From: Mycobacterium sp. EPa45
GTDB taxonomy: Bacteria; Actinomycetota; Actinomycetes; Mycobacteriales; Mycobacteriaceae
Direction of reading: 5' to 3'
NCBI RefSeq assembly: GCF_001021385.1
Contig: NZ_CP011773.1
Span: 434,001 to 498,000 of the forward strand
DNA: 64,000 bases
This document shows, in pieces, positions 10,794 through 21,069 of the stretch. Position 1 is the first letter of the stretch. Every line of letters starts with the position of its first letter. The position numbers were made by a program, and so were the translations under genes. The notes beneath the pieces were generated by a model, which was not told where the DNA came from, did no database searches, and was given only the letters and a program-made list of their open reading frames with translations.

Positions 10794-12710
10794 TCAGCCC
10801 TTCCGGTCCGGGTGCTCGGCCAGTTGATCGTCGGTGTAGTACTTCTCGAGCTCGGACAGCTCGAAGGTGGCCAGCAGATCGGGCCGCATCACCGGCTGCT
10901 GCTCGGGCGTCACATCGACATCGGGAACGACGGCGTCCGCGTCGCCGGGGGCAACCCGGCAGACCAGGAGCTTATTGCGCCAGCCGGCGTCCATCTTGGG
11001 GAAGTCGTCGCGGGTGTGCCCGCCCCGGCTCTCGGTCCGGGCCAGCGCGGCCTTGGCCACGCACTCGCTGACCAGGAGCATGTTGCGCAGGTCGATGGCC
11101 AGGTGCCAGCCCGGGTTGAAGATCCGGCCACCCTCGACGACGACGTTGGCGTAGCGCGTCTTGAGCTCGTTGATCTTGACCAGAGCCTCTTCGAGTTCGC
11201 CCTCCTTGCGGATGATGCCCGCGAGGTCGTTCATCGACTGCTGCAGCTCGGCGTGCAGCGTGTAGGGGTTCTCGGGGTTGGCCTTCGGCTCGAACGGCGA
11301 CAGCGCCAGTGTGGTGGCCTCTTCGATCGCCGCATCCGACACCGCGGGACGCTGCGAGAGTGCCCGGACGTAGTCGGACGCTCCGAGTCCGGCACGCCGG
11401 CCGAACACCAGCAGGTCCGACAGCGAGTTGCCGCCGAGGCGGTTGGAGCCGTGCATACCGCCCGAACACTCGCCTGCGGCGAACAGCCCGGGAGTGGTGC
11501 CGGCACCGGTGTCGGGATCGACCTCGATACCGCCCATCACGTAGTGACAGGTCGGGCCGACTTCCATCATGTCCTTGGTGATGTCGACCTCGGCCAGCTC
11601 GATGAACTGGTGGTACATCGACGGCAGCCGGCGCTTGATCTCCTCGGCGGGCATGCGCGTGGCGATGTCGAGGTAGACGCCGCCGTGCGGGGTGCCGCGG
11701 CCGGCTTTGACTTCGTCGTTGATGGCGCGGGCCACCTCGTCGCGAGGCAGCAGGTCAGGGGTGCGGCGCGCGGAGTCGTTGTCCTTGAGCCACTGATCGG
11801 CTTCTTCTTCGGTTTCGGCGTACTGCCCCTTGAACACGTCGGGGATGTAGTCGAACATGAAGCGCTTGCCCTCGGAGTTCTTCAGAACCCCGCCGTCACC
11901 GCGAACACCCTCGGTGACCAGGATGCCCTTGACCGACAGCGGCCAGACCATGCCGGTCGGGTGGAACTGGATGAACTCCATGTTGATCAGGCCGGACCCC
12001 GCGCGCAGTGCGAGCGCATGCCCGTCGCCGGTGTACTCCCATGAGTTCGACGACACCTTGAACGACTTGCCGATCCCACCGGTGGCGAGCACCACGGCAG
12101 GCGTCTCGAACAGGATGAACTTGCCGGTCTCGCGCCAGTACCCGAAGGCGCCGGCGATCGCGTCACCGTCCTTGATCAGATCGGTGATCGCACACTCGTG
12201 GAAGACCCTGATGCGGGCCTCGTAGTCGCCGAGTTCCTTCTTGTCCTCCTGCTGCAGCGAGACGATCTTCTGCTGCAGGGTACGGATGATCTCCAGACCG
12301 GTGCGGTCACCGACGTGTGCCAGGCGCGGATAGGTGTGCCCACCGAAGTTGCGCTGGCTGATCTTGCCGTCTTTCGTGCGGTCGAACAGCGCGCCGTAGG
12401 TCTCCAGCTCCCACACCCGGTCGGGGGCTTCCTGCGCATGCAGTTCGGCCATCCGCCAGTTGTTGAGGAACTTGCCACCGCGCATGGTGTCACCGAAGTG
12501 CACCTGCCAGCTGTCCTTGGTGTTGACGTTGCGCATCGCTGCAGCGCAGCCGCCCTCCGCCATCACCGTGTGCGCCTTGCCGAACAGCGACTTGGTGACT
12601 ACGGCGACCTTCAAACCCCGTTCCCGGGCTTCGATCACCGCTCGTAGGCCCGCGCCGCCGGCACCGATCACGACCACGTCGTAGGAATGCCGTTCGACTT
12701 CCACCGTCAT
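10794..12710 (-). CDS. sdhA: Succinate dehydrogenase 1 flavoprotein subunit (Rv0248c type)
   Basis: A 638-aa flavoprotein subunit with an N-terminal Rossmann motif (VVIGAGGAGLRA), the covalent-FAD region around HTVMAEGG, the substrate-binding stretch with FIQFHPTG, and RLGGNSLSDLLVFGRRAG near the FAD site. It oxidises succinate to fumarate. The C-terminal region is typical of SdhA/FrdA. Order on the minus strand is Rv0250c-like, sdhC, sdhA, sdhB, as in M. tuberculosis. In M. smegmatis this type (Sdh1) is reported as the main aerobic succinate dehydrogenase; direction of use here is assumed. Confidence 0.94.
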   Translation of the reverse strand: MTVEVERHSYDVVVIGAGGAGLRAVIEARERGLKVAVVTKSLFGKAHTVMAEGGCAAAMRNVNTKDSWQVHFGDTMRGGKFLNNWRMAELHAQEAPDRVWELETYGALFDRTKDGKISQRNFGGHTYPRLAHVGDRTGLEIIRTLQQKIVSLQQEDKKELGDYEARIRVFHECAITDLIKDGDAIAGAFGYWRETGKFILFETPAVVLATGGIGKSFKVSSNSWEYTGDGHALALRAGSGLINMEFIQFHPTGMVWPLSVKGILVTEGVRGDGGVLKNSEGKRFMFDYIPDVFKGQYAETEEEADQWLKDNDSARRTPDLLPRDEVARAINDEVKAGRGTPHGGVYLDIATRMPAEEIKRRLPSMYHQFIELAEVDITKDMMEVGPTCHYVMGGIEVDPDTGAGTTPGLFAAGECSGGMHGSNRLGGNSLSDLLVFGRRAGLGASDYVRALSQRPAVSDAAIEEATTLALSPFEPKANPENPYTLHAELQQSMNDLAGIIRKEGELEEALVKINELKTRYANVVVEGGRIFNPGWHLAIDLRNMLLVSECVAKAALARTESRGGHTRDDFPKMDAGWRNKLLVCRVAPGDADAVVPDVDVTPEQQPVMRPDLLATFELSELEKYYTDDQLAEHPDRKG

Positions 12711-12747
12711 TTGACCTCGCTCAAACTGTGGTTATTCAAAGTTTCTG

Positions 12748-13584
12748 TCAGCCAACGAATCTCAGGTCGGAGATGGTGCCACTGGCCACCAGCGCGACGT
12801 AGAAATCGGTGAGCATCAGGGTGCCGAGCGTGATCCAGGCGTACAGCTTGTGCCGGGTGTTCAGCTTGCTGACCTGAGTCCAGATCCAGTACCGCACCGG
12901 ATGCTTGGAGAAGTGCTTCAGCCGGCCGCCGGTCACGTGCCGGCAGGAGTGGCAGGAGATCGTGTAGACCCACAGCATCACCACGTTGCCGACCAGGATG
13001 ATGTTGCCCAGCCCGAATCCGAAGCCGCCGGGCCCGTTCTCGGAATGGAACGCCACGATCGCGTCGTAGGTGTTGATCAGCGAGATGATCCCGGCGATGT
13101 AGAAGAAGTACCGGTGGGTGTTCTGGATGATCAGCGGAAAACGGGTCTCGCCAGTGTATTTCGCGTGCGGCTCTGCCACGGCGCAGGCGGTCGGGGACTG
13201 CCACACCGTGCGGTAGTAGGCGCCGCGGTAGTAGTAGCAGGTCAGCCGGAACAGCAACAGGAACGGCAGCGACAGGAACGCATACGGCAGCAGCGACAGT
13301 GGTCCGGTCGCGGGCAGGATCTGCGGCCAGAAGTCACTTGCCTCGCCGCAGGCCTTGCTCAGGCATGGCGAGTAGAACGGCGTCAGGTAGTGGTACTGCG
13401 GGACGAAGAAGTGGTCCCGCTGGAACGCGCGCACCGTGGCATAGATGATGAACGCCGCGAAGCCGAGGTCCGTCCAGATCGGTGCCTTGAGCCAATTGTC
13501 GGTCCGCAGTGTGCGTTGCGGTATCTGGGCACGGCCGGGTGAGAAGACGCCGGTCTTACCGCGATTAGTCGCAGGTGCGCTCAT
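12748..13584 (-). CDS. sdhC: Succinate dehydrogenase 1 membrane anchor subunit (Rv0249c type)
   Basis: A 278-aa integral membrane protein with about five hydrophobic helices and several histidines suited to heme ligation (HRYFFYIAG, SCHSCRHVTGG). A single large anchor of this kind is characteristic of Sdh1, in contrast to separate SdhC and SdhD chains. It carries the quinone site and anchors SdhAB to the inner membrane. The start is an ATG at 13584, and the gene lies 37 bp upstream of sdhA. Cysteines in LSKACGE and SCHSCRH could be structural. The assignment rests on position and topology. Confidence 0.87.
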   Translation of the reverse strand: MSAPATNRGKTGVFSPGRAQIPQRTLRTDNWLKAPIWTDLGFAAFIIYATVRAFQRDHFFVPQYHYLTPFYSPCLSKACGEASDFWPQILPATGPLSLLPYAFLSLPFLLLFRLTCYYYRGAYYRTVWQSPTACAVAEPHAKYTGETRFPLIIQNTHRYFFYIAGIISLINTYDAIVAFHSENGPGGFGFGLGNIILVGNVVMLWVYTISCHSCRHVTGGRLKHFSKHPVRYWIWTQVSKLNTRHKLYAWITLGTLMLTDFYVALVASGTISDLRFVG

Positions 13585-13652
13585 CTACTGTGATCCCCTT
13601 CGCATGAACTCATCGGAGGGTACCTAGATCACGGCACCCGGCTAAATTCGGG

Positions 13653-13949
13653 TCAGTGACGGTGGTGGCCGCCCACACCCTCATCGTCGACGTCGCGCCA
13701 GAAGGCGGAGTCGTAAGGGGTGTCGGGAATTCCGATCTTCTCGCCGGACATCACCGCCGTTTGCTGGGTTAGGGCAAGCTCATTGGCATCGATATCAAGA
13801 AGTTCCACGTCATTGAGGATGCGCTCGGCGTCGTTGACGATTCGGCGCATTGCCGGGGTGTCGGCGTAGCGACTCTTCAACGAGGTCACGCAGCGCCGCA
13901 AACCGCCGATCAAATGGTGAAGTTCGGCCAATTCTGTGGTGGTGGACAA
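13653..13949 (-). CDS. Conserved small protein leading the sdh1 operon (Rv0250c type)
   Basis: A 98-aa soluble protein starting MSTTTELAELHHLIGGLRRC, with a helical N-terminal half and an acidic, His-rich tail (DVDDEGVGGHHRH). It is the first gene of the sdh1 operon, 68 bp before sdhC, matching Rv0250c of M. tuberculosis by position and size. Function is unknown; the conserved linkage suggests a role in Sdh1 assembly or regulation, which is inference. The histidine tail could bind metal but this is not demonstrated. Confidence 0.8.
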   Translation of the reverse strand: MSTTTELAELHHLIGGLRRCVTSLKSRYADTPAMRRIVNDAERILNDVELLDIDANELALTQQTAVMSGEKIGIPDTPYDSAFWRDVDDEGVGGHHRH

Positions 13950-14019
13950 CGGGACCTCCCCGGGCTGAAGGTGTTATGGATCACAGTACGACACCCGATG
14001 CTAGCCACATTTGGATCGC

Positions 14020-14039
14020 GACGTGAGACAGGTCACGTC
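14020..14039. promoter_or_regulatory. CRP-like palindrome in the sdh1 / PEP-mutase divergent promoter
   Basis: A perfect 7-bp inverted repeat, GACGTGA - GACAGG - TCACGTC, with 6-bp spacing. It contains GTGA-N6-TCAC, the core of the CRP (Rv3676 type) consensus TGTGA-N6-TCACA. It lies about 70 bp upstream of the first sdh1-operon gene and about 67 bp upstream of the plus-strand gene at 14106, so it could serve either promoter. Binding is inferred from the motif. Confidence 0.65.
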
Positions 14040-14105
14040 GGAAATGACATTGCGGCAGTCGCGTTGCACAACCCAGGATCATCACAACCACAGAGAGGGG
14101 ACCCC

Positions 14106-14867
14106 GTGTCCGAGAAGAGCGGTCTTGCCCGACATGCCGAAGCGCTGCTGGCCCTGCATCAGCCGGGGAACCCGGTGGTGCTGCCGACGGTTTGGGATGC
14201 CTGGTCGGCGAACCTGGCGGTCGAGGCCGGCTTCGCGGCGCTGACCGTCGGCAGCCACCCGCTGGCCGACTCCGTCGGCAAGCCCGACGGTGAGGGCATG
14301 ACGTTCGACGATGTCGTCGCGCGCGTCAGCCAGATCACCGCTGCGGTGGATGTGCCGGTCTCGGTGGACATCGAGTCCGGCTACGGGCAACCGGCCGAGC
14401 GCCTCATCGAGGGGCTGCTGAGCGCCGGCGCGGTGGGCCTCAACATCGAGGACACCGTGCACAGTGAGGGCAAGCGGTTGCGCTCGTCCGAGGAGCACGC
14501 GGCGTTGGTCGGCGCACTGCGTGCGGCCGCCGACAGCGCAGGTGTGCACGTCGTCGTCAACGCCCGCACCGACCTGTTCCTGCGCAACGACGGTGACGAC
14601 GCCGACCGGGTCGACCGGGCCATCGCCCGGCTCAGCGAGGCCGCGGCGGCCGGGGCCGACGTGCTCTACCCGGTGGGCCGCCACGAGCCGGACACGATGC
14701 GCCGCTTGACTTCTGAGCTGCCGTTGCCGGTCAACGCCATCGCGATTCCGGAGTCCGACGATCCCTCCTCGTTCGCCCCGCTGGGCGTGGGGCGCATCAG
14801 CTTCGGGCCGTTCTGGCAGCGCGCGCTGACCGTGCGGGCCAACGAGATCTTGGACCGGTGGCGCTGA
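14106..14867 (+). CDS. Isocitrate lyase / PEP mutase superfamily enzyme
   Basis: A 253-aa TIM-barrel protein of the PEP mutase/isocitrate lyase family. Visible features are VLPTVWDAWSA at the N-terminus, VSVDIESGYG with acidic metal ligands, the GLNIEDT strand, and VVNARTDLFL. The loop that carries the KKCGH cysteine in true isocitrate lyases is replaced by HSEGKRLRSSEE, so a classic glyoxylate-cycle role is unlikely. Related stand-alone proteins are annotated as carboxyvinyl-carboxyphosphonate phosphorylmutase-like or oxaloacetate/2-methylisocitrate lyase-like. GTG at 14106 is preceded by AGAGAGGGG. It is monocistronic and divergent from sdh1; the substrate is unknown. Confidence 0.75.
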   Translation: MSEKSGLARHAEALLALHQPGNPVVLPTVWDAWSANLAVEAGFAALTVGSHPLADSVGKPDGEGMTFDDVVARVSQITAAVDVPVSVDIESGYGQPAERLIEGLLSAGAVGLNIEDTVHSEGKRLRSSEEHAALVGALRAAADSAGVHVVVNARTDLFLRNDGDDADRVDRAIARLSEAAAAGADVLYPVGRHEPDTMRRLTSELPLPVNAIAIPESDDPSSFAPLGVGRISFGPFWQRALTVRANEILDRWR

Positions 14868-14876
14868 CCGGCCGCC

Positions 14877-14935
14877 GAACGTGGGGGATCTCGTCGAGAT
14901 CCAAGGGCGGATTCCTCGACTACCCCCACGCTCGG
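14877..14935. terminator. Compound hairpin between convergent genes
   Basis: Between the PEP-mutase stop and the convergent mmpL stop lies an imperfect inverted repeat (CGTGGGGG near 14880 against CCCCCACG near 14923-14930). An inner perfect hairpin, GGATCTCG-T-CGAGATCC, sits at 14886-14902. It probably ends transcription from both sides. No strong T-run follows, so efficiency is uncertain. Confidence 0.55.
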
Positions 14936-14945
14936 CGTTGACCGC

Positions 14946-17849
14946 CTAAGCCTGCGCCGAGAGCGCCGCGGTGTCGGCGTCATCGCTCGGGCGGCGCCGC
15001 GGTTGCGGGGGCAGGAAGTGGTAGTCGCCGCGGGGGTAGACCACCTGCGGCCACCAGAACCACCGGCCGAGCATCGTCGCGATCGACGGCATCAGCAGCG
15101 AGCGCACGATGAAGGTGTCGATCAGCAGGCCGATCGCGATCGTCGAGCCCATCTGGGCCAACACGACGAGCTTGCTGAACATCATGCCCGCCATCGTGGC
15201 GGCGAACACCAGCCCGGCCGACGTCACCACGCCACCCGTGCCGGCCATCGAGCGGATGATGCCGGTCTTGAGACCAGCGTGGATCTCGTCCTTGAACCGG
15301 GAGACCAACAGCAGGTTGTAGTCCGAGCCGACCGCCAACAGGATGATGACGGACATCAGCATGACCAGCCACTGCACCTGAATCCCGAACAGGTCCTGCC
15401 ACAGCAGCACTGAGATACCGAACGATGCGGCGATCGAGCTGGCCGCCGTGCCGACGATCACCAACGCGGCGACCACGCTTCGGGTCAGGATCAGCATGAT
15501 CGTGAAGATCAGCGTCAGCGACGACACGACCGCGATCAGGAGGTCGTAGCGCGCACCGTCGGACATGTCCTTGTAGGTCGCCGCGACACCACCGAGATGG
15601 ATCTTCGCGTTCGACAGCGACGACATTTTCAGCGCCTCTTGGGCGGCCTTGCGCTCCGATTCCACGCGGGCGATGCCGTCCACCGTGGCGGGATCGCCCT
15701 CGTGGGTGATGAACATGCGGGTGGACTTGCCGTCTGGTGAGAGGAACATCTTCAGGCCGCGTTGAAAGTCCGGATTGCCGAAGGCCTCGGGCGGCAAGAA
15801 GAACAGGTCGTCGTTCTTGGCCTGGTCGAAGCTCTCGCCCATCGCCAGCGCGGTGTCGTTGGTCGCCTGCATCTGGTCCAGCAAGGCCTTCTGAGAGTTG
15901 TACGACGCCAATGCCAGGTCCCGGCTGACCTTCATCGACGCAATCGTCTGCGGGAGCAGGGCCGTCAGCTGCGGCGCGATCGCCGCCAGCTGATCGGTAT
16001 TGCCCTGCACGCCTTCGGTTTTGTCGGTGACCTCGTCGATCCCGTCGAGGGAGTCGAACAGCGACCGGGCCGCGGCGCACAGTGGAATGTCGTAGCAGTG
16101 CGGTTCCCAGTAGAAATAGTTGCGCATCGGCCGGAACTGGTCGTCGAAGTTCGCGATGTTGTCGCGCAACTGTTTGGTGGTCTCCAGCAGATCCTGTGAT
16201 CTGGCCGCCGAGTCCTGGGTGAGCTGAGTCTGCTTCAGCGACAGCTGGTACTGCTTCTCCAGGATGTCGATCGAAACATTCATCGAGTCAACCGTTTTCA
16301 GCTGGTTGTCCAGCTGGTCTCGCTGGAACGGCAGATTCATGTTGGTGGTCTGACCCGCCACGGACGTCTGGAACGGAATCGAGCTGTGCTGGATCGGAAT
16401 ACCCAGGGGCCGGGTGATGCTCTGCACCATCGCGATACCTTCGGTGTGCATGACGTTGCTGGCGATCTTGTTCAGCACCAGCATGTCCGCTGGATTGCGC
16501 ATGTCGTGGTCGGCTTCGACCATGAGGATGTCCGGATTCATCCGGGCCTGCGTGAAGTGCCGGTCGGCGGCGGCGAAGCCCTGGTTCACCGGGGCTTCCG
16601 TGGGCAGGTAATAGCGGTCGTTGTAGGCCGGCTTGTAGCCGGGGATCGCCACGATGCCGATCAGCACCACGAACAGGCTGGCCACGAAAATCGGTGCGGG
16701 CCAACGGACAACGGCGGTGCCGACGCGCCGCCAGAAGCGACTCTGCGGCGGCCGCTTCGACTCGTACAGCCCGACGCGGCTGCCCAGGAACAGCACGGCA
16801 GGGCCGAGGGTGACCGCGATCGCCACGATCACGAGCATGCCGATCGCGACGGGCGCGCCCATGGTGGTGAAGTAGGGCAGTCGTGCAAAGGACAGGCAGT
16901 ATGTCGCGCCCGCGATCGTCAGGCCGGAACCCACGATGACGGGGGCTACCGACTTGAAGGTCGCATAGTAGGAGTCGTCGCGGTCCAGCCCCATGCCACG
17001 GTCTTCGCGATATCGGCCGAAGATGAAGATGCCGTAGTCGGTGGCCGCCGCGATCGCCAGCATCGTCAGGATGTTGCCGGCGAACGTCGTCAGCCCAAAC
17101 GCGCCGTGCAGCGCCAGGATCGATACCACGCCGCGGGCGGTCAGCAGCGCCAGGAACGTCAGGAACAGCTGGATCAGTGTGGTCCGGATTGATCGGTAGA
17201 CGATGAGCAGCATGCCTGCGATCGCGGCGAGAGTGATCAGCGTGATCATGGCGAGGCTGGCGTTGCCGATGACGTGGAGGTCGTCGGTGAGCGCCGCCGG
17301 GCCGGCGACGTAGGCCTGTACACCGGGCGGGGCCGGTGTCTCCTTGATGACCTTGCGGACCGCATCCACGCCTTCGTTGGCCTGCGTCTGGCCCTGCTCG
17401 CCGGCGAGGTTCAGCATCACGTAAGACGCTTTACCGTCGGTACTTTGAGCTCCGGCCGCCGTCAGGGTGTCGCCCCAGAAGTCCTGGATGTGCTGAATGT
17501 GCTCGGGGTCTTGCTCCAGCTTGCGGATGATCTCGTCGTAGTACTGGTGGGCGTCCGGACCGAGGGGCTTCTGCCCCTCGATCACGATCATGATCGTGCT
17601 GTTGGAGTTGAACTCTTGGAAGTTGGCGCCCATCAACTTCATCGCCTTCATCGACGGCGCGTCTTCGGGTGCCATTGGCGCCGAGTGCATCTCGCCGACA
17701 ACCTCGAGCTGGGGGGCGACGACATTGACCAGGACGGCGATCGCGATCCAGAACAGAACGATCGGCAGCGCGAGGATGCGGAGCAGGTGCGGGACGACCG
17801 GCCGCTTCGGCTTGCTGGCGGATTGCGGCCCGGTGGCGGTGTGGGTCAT
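14946..17849 (-). CDS. MmpL4/MmpL5-type RND transporter
   Basis: A 967-aa MmpL protein, the length of MmpL4/MmpL5. It has an N-terminal helix (LRILALPIVLFWIAIAVLV), a first periplasmic domain, a five-helix bundle with AAATDYGIFIFGRYRED carrying the proton-relay Asp-Tyr, a helical second periplasmic domain, and a second bundle with VGSDYNLLLVSRFKDE. Members paired with MmpS export siderophores or drugs (azoles, bedaquiline, clofazimine) or glycopeptidolipids. The start overlaps the mmpS stop (ATGA), and a MarR regulator heads the operon. The regulated drug/siderophore efflux class is favoured over a lipid transporter because no lipid-synthesis genes adjoin it; the substrate is not shown. Confidence 0.85.
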   Translation of the reverse strand: MTHTATGPQSASKPKRPVVPHLLRILALPIVLFWIAIAVLVNVVAPQLEVVGEMHSAPMAPEDAPSMKAMKLMGANFQEFNSNSTIMIVIEGQKPLGPDAHQYYDEIIRKLEQDPEHIQHIQDFWGDTLTAAGAQSTDGKASYVMLNLAGEQGQTQANEGVDAVRKVIKETPAPPGVQAYVAGPAALTDDLHVIGNASLAMITLITLAAIAGMLLIVYRSIRTTLIQLFLTFLALLTARGVVSILALHGAFGLTTFAGNILTMLAIAAATDYGIFIFGRYREDRGMGLDRDDSYYATFKSVAPVIVGSGLTIAGATYCLSFARLPYFTTMGAPVAIGMLVIVAIAVTLGPAVLFLGSRVGLYESKRPPQSRFWRRVGTAVVRWPAPIFVASLFVVLIGIVAIPGYKPAYNDRYYLPTEAPVNQGFAAADRHFTQARMNPDILMVEADHDMRNPADMLVLNKIASNVMHTEGIAMVQSITRPLGIPIQHSSIPFQTSVAGQTTNMNLPFQRDQLDNQLKTVDSMNVSIDILEKQYQLSLKQTQLTQDSAARSQDLLETTKQLRDNIANFDDQFRPMRNYFYWEPHCYDIPLCAAARSLFDSLDGIDEVTDKTEGVQGNTDQLAAIAPQLTALLPQTIASMKVSRDLALASYNSQKALLDQMQATNDTALAMGESFDQAKNDDLFFLPPEAFGNPDFQRGLKMFLSPDGKSTRMFITHEGDPATVDGIARVESERKAAQEALKMSSLSNAKIHLGGVAATYKDMSDGARYDLLIAVVSSLTLIFTIMLILTRSVVAALVIVGTAASSIAASFGISVLLWQDLFGIQVQWLVMLMSVIILLAVGSDYNLLLVSRFKDEIHAGLKTGIIRSMAGTGGVVTSAGLVFAATMAGMMFSKLVVLAQMGSTIAIGLLIDTFIVRSLLMPSIATMLGRWFWWPQVVYPRGDYHFLPPQPRRRPSDDADTAALSAQA

Positions 17850-18286
17850 GCCGACTTCACCAGGCAGTAGGTCTGGGCGTTGACGCCATCGGCCGATTGC
17901 TCCTCACGGACGGTTCCGTTCACTGTCACGCGGCATCCAATCTGGTCGCCGTCGGTCTGCGCCATGAGGCTGGCGCTGACAGCCGGCAAGGTTGTCGACA
18001 GGGTGACCGACCACGGCAGCGGTGCGGTGATCGTGTGCACTTTGGCTTCGGGGTCGAAATAGCTAATCTGGGCGGTGGTTCCGGGTGTGCCGTAGACGTC
18101 GTAGACCATGACCTTGGGGTTGAACTGCACGATCTCGATGCCCGCACCCGCGCCTGCGTTGAGGTCTTGGGAGGCGAACATCCGGTGCAGACGAGAGACG
18201 ACCAGGCCGGACACCGCCAGCACCACGATGAGAATCAACGGGATCCAGATGCGCTTCAGCACGCGGCCCACCGGAATAGCTTTCAC
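17846..18286 (-). CDS. MmpS-type membrane accessory protein
   Basis: A protein of about 146 aa with an N-terminal membrane anchor (IWIPLILIVVLAVSGLVVSRL) and a small beta-rich periplasmic domain, the MmpS plan. MmpS partners MmpL as a periplasmic adaptor. The GTG at 18286 has GGAAGG upstream and places the anchor at the usual position; a TTG at 18304 overlapping the marR stop is the alternative and would allow coupling. It overlaps mmpL by four bases. Confidence 0.83.
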   Translation of the reverse strand: MKAIPVGRVLKRIWIPLILIVVLAVSGLVVSRLHRMFASQDLNAGAGAGIEIVQFNPKVMVYDVYGTPGTTAQISYFDPEAKVHTITAPLPWSVTLSTTLPAVSASLMAQTDGDQIGCRVTVNGTVREEQSADGVNAQTYCLVKSA

Positions 18287-18300
18287 CCGAACACCTTCCG

Positions 18301-18786
18301 TCAATTAGGCCGCGGTGCGACCGTCTCCGCCTCGCAGTCGGCGTTGGCGACGAGCCGGCCGATGAGCGGCAGCGCCACTCGCGCCGAAAGCCACAACGCC
18401 GACTGTTCCTCGGCCGTCAACGTTGTCAGCAATGCCGCCAAGCGTTCCCGGCGCAAGCGCTTGCGATCATCGAGCAACGCCTGACCGGCTTCGGTGATTC
18501 CGATCAGGCATGCGCGGCCGTCATCGGGGTCGGGAAGTCGGGTCACCAGCCCCGCACGCTCCAGCCGCTGGACCAACTGCGTCATGGAGGGCTGACTGAC
18601 GCCTTCCTTGCCGGCAAGTGTGGTCAGCCGGATCGGCCCTTCGCGATACACCCGGTTCATCGTGAAGGCCGCGGACGCGCTCAGATCGGCTCGGTCGCTG
18701 AGGAACCGGATCGTCAGGTCCATCGCCTGGTCCAGGGCGTCGCCTACGCAGTCGCTGACGTCCTGCTCTGTCAGCTGTTTTCCCAC
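18301..18786 (-). CDS. MarR family transcriptional regulator
   Basis: A 161-aa winged-helix regulator. The recognition helix region is GVSQPSMTQLVQRLERAGLV and the wing is RLPDPDDGRACLIGITEAG, both typical of MarR. It is the first gene of the marR-mmpS-mmpL operon, so it probably autoregulates and controls the efflux pair, as Rv0678 does for mmpS5/mmpL5, although Rv0678 is divergently oriented. The start is a GTG at 18786; a TATAGAT hexamer ends about 5 bp before it on the minus strand, so the transcript could be leaderless. Confidence 0.82.
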   Translation of the reverse strand: MGKQLTEQDVSDCVGDALDQAMDLTIRFLSDRADLSASAAFTMNRVYREGPIRLTTLAGKEGVSQPSMTQLVQRLERAGLVTRLPDPDDGRACLIGITEAGQALLDDRKRLRRERLAALLTTLTAEEQSALWLSARVALPLIGRLVANADCEAETVAPRPN

Positions 18787-18957
18787 CGGGTATCTATATC
18801 ACGGGGGCTATGTAGCAGCAATTGGCAGACCCAGCCGCCGGACTCACAGTGACTTCCCAGGTTTGCTGTCCCTGCAGCGACAATGACGACGGCAGGGCTG
18901 CTTTGCCAAGCCTATGCATGTCGGCCAGTTACATGCTGTCCACTATCTATCGAGTTG

Positions 18958-20409
<1,452 letters not shown>

Positions 20410-20413
<4 letters not shown>

Positions 20414-21051
20414 GACGGGCTGCCCTCGATCGCCCGGAACTGCACCCACATACCGGGCGCCAGCAGCGCGGGTTGCGGGCGGTCGATGTCCCACAACACC
20501 GCGTCGGTGTGTCCGATCAGCTGCCAGCCCCCGGGTGACGGACGTGGGTAGACGCCGCTGAACTCGCCGGCCAGACCCACCGATCCGGCCGGCACGGTGG
20601 TGCGCGGATCGCTGCGACGCGGGACCGCCAACCTCGGATCACCGTCGATGAGATAGGCGAAACCCGGTGCGAAGCCGCCGAATCCGACCCGCCACGGCGT
20701 GCCGGTGTGGGCTCCGATCACCTCGTCAGGCGTCATACCGGTATGCGCGGCGACCTCATCGAGGTCGGGGCCGTCGTAGATGACGTCGATGGTGACGTCG
20801 GCACCGCCGTCCGGCTGATGGCCGATATCGGAGGGATCGACGCGCAGCTGTCGGAGGCGGTGCCGGATGGGCTCCTGGTAGGCCGGATCGGCGAGTTTCA
20901 CCAGCACCGTCCTGGCGGCGGGCACGATGTCGAGGACACCGGTCAGTCGCTCCGCGCGCAGGCCCATTGCCATTGCCAGCACCTCGTCGGTGGACGGGCA
21001 TTCCAGCAGCAGGGCGCGGTCGCCGTAGTCACGGATTGGGTTGGACACCAT
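20410..21051 (-). CDS. pxpB: 5-oxoprolinase subunit B (KipI/AHS1 family, Rv0264c type)
   Basis: A 213-aa AHS1/KipI family protein with [12 protein letters not shown] at the N-terminus and the cyclophilin-like C-terminal motif [12 protein letters not shown], then [28 protein letters not shown]. It forms a complex with PxpC, the product of the overlapping downstream gene. The alternative name KipI (kinase inhibitor) comes from Bacillus, but the paired pxpB-pxpC layout favours oxoprolinase. It lies 18 bp downstream of the transporter stop and may be co-transcribed with it. Confidence 0.86.
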
Positions 21052-21069
21052 GCGATCTGTGACCCAGGA

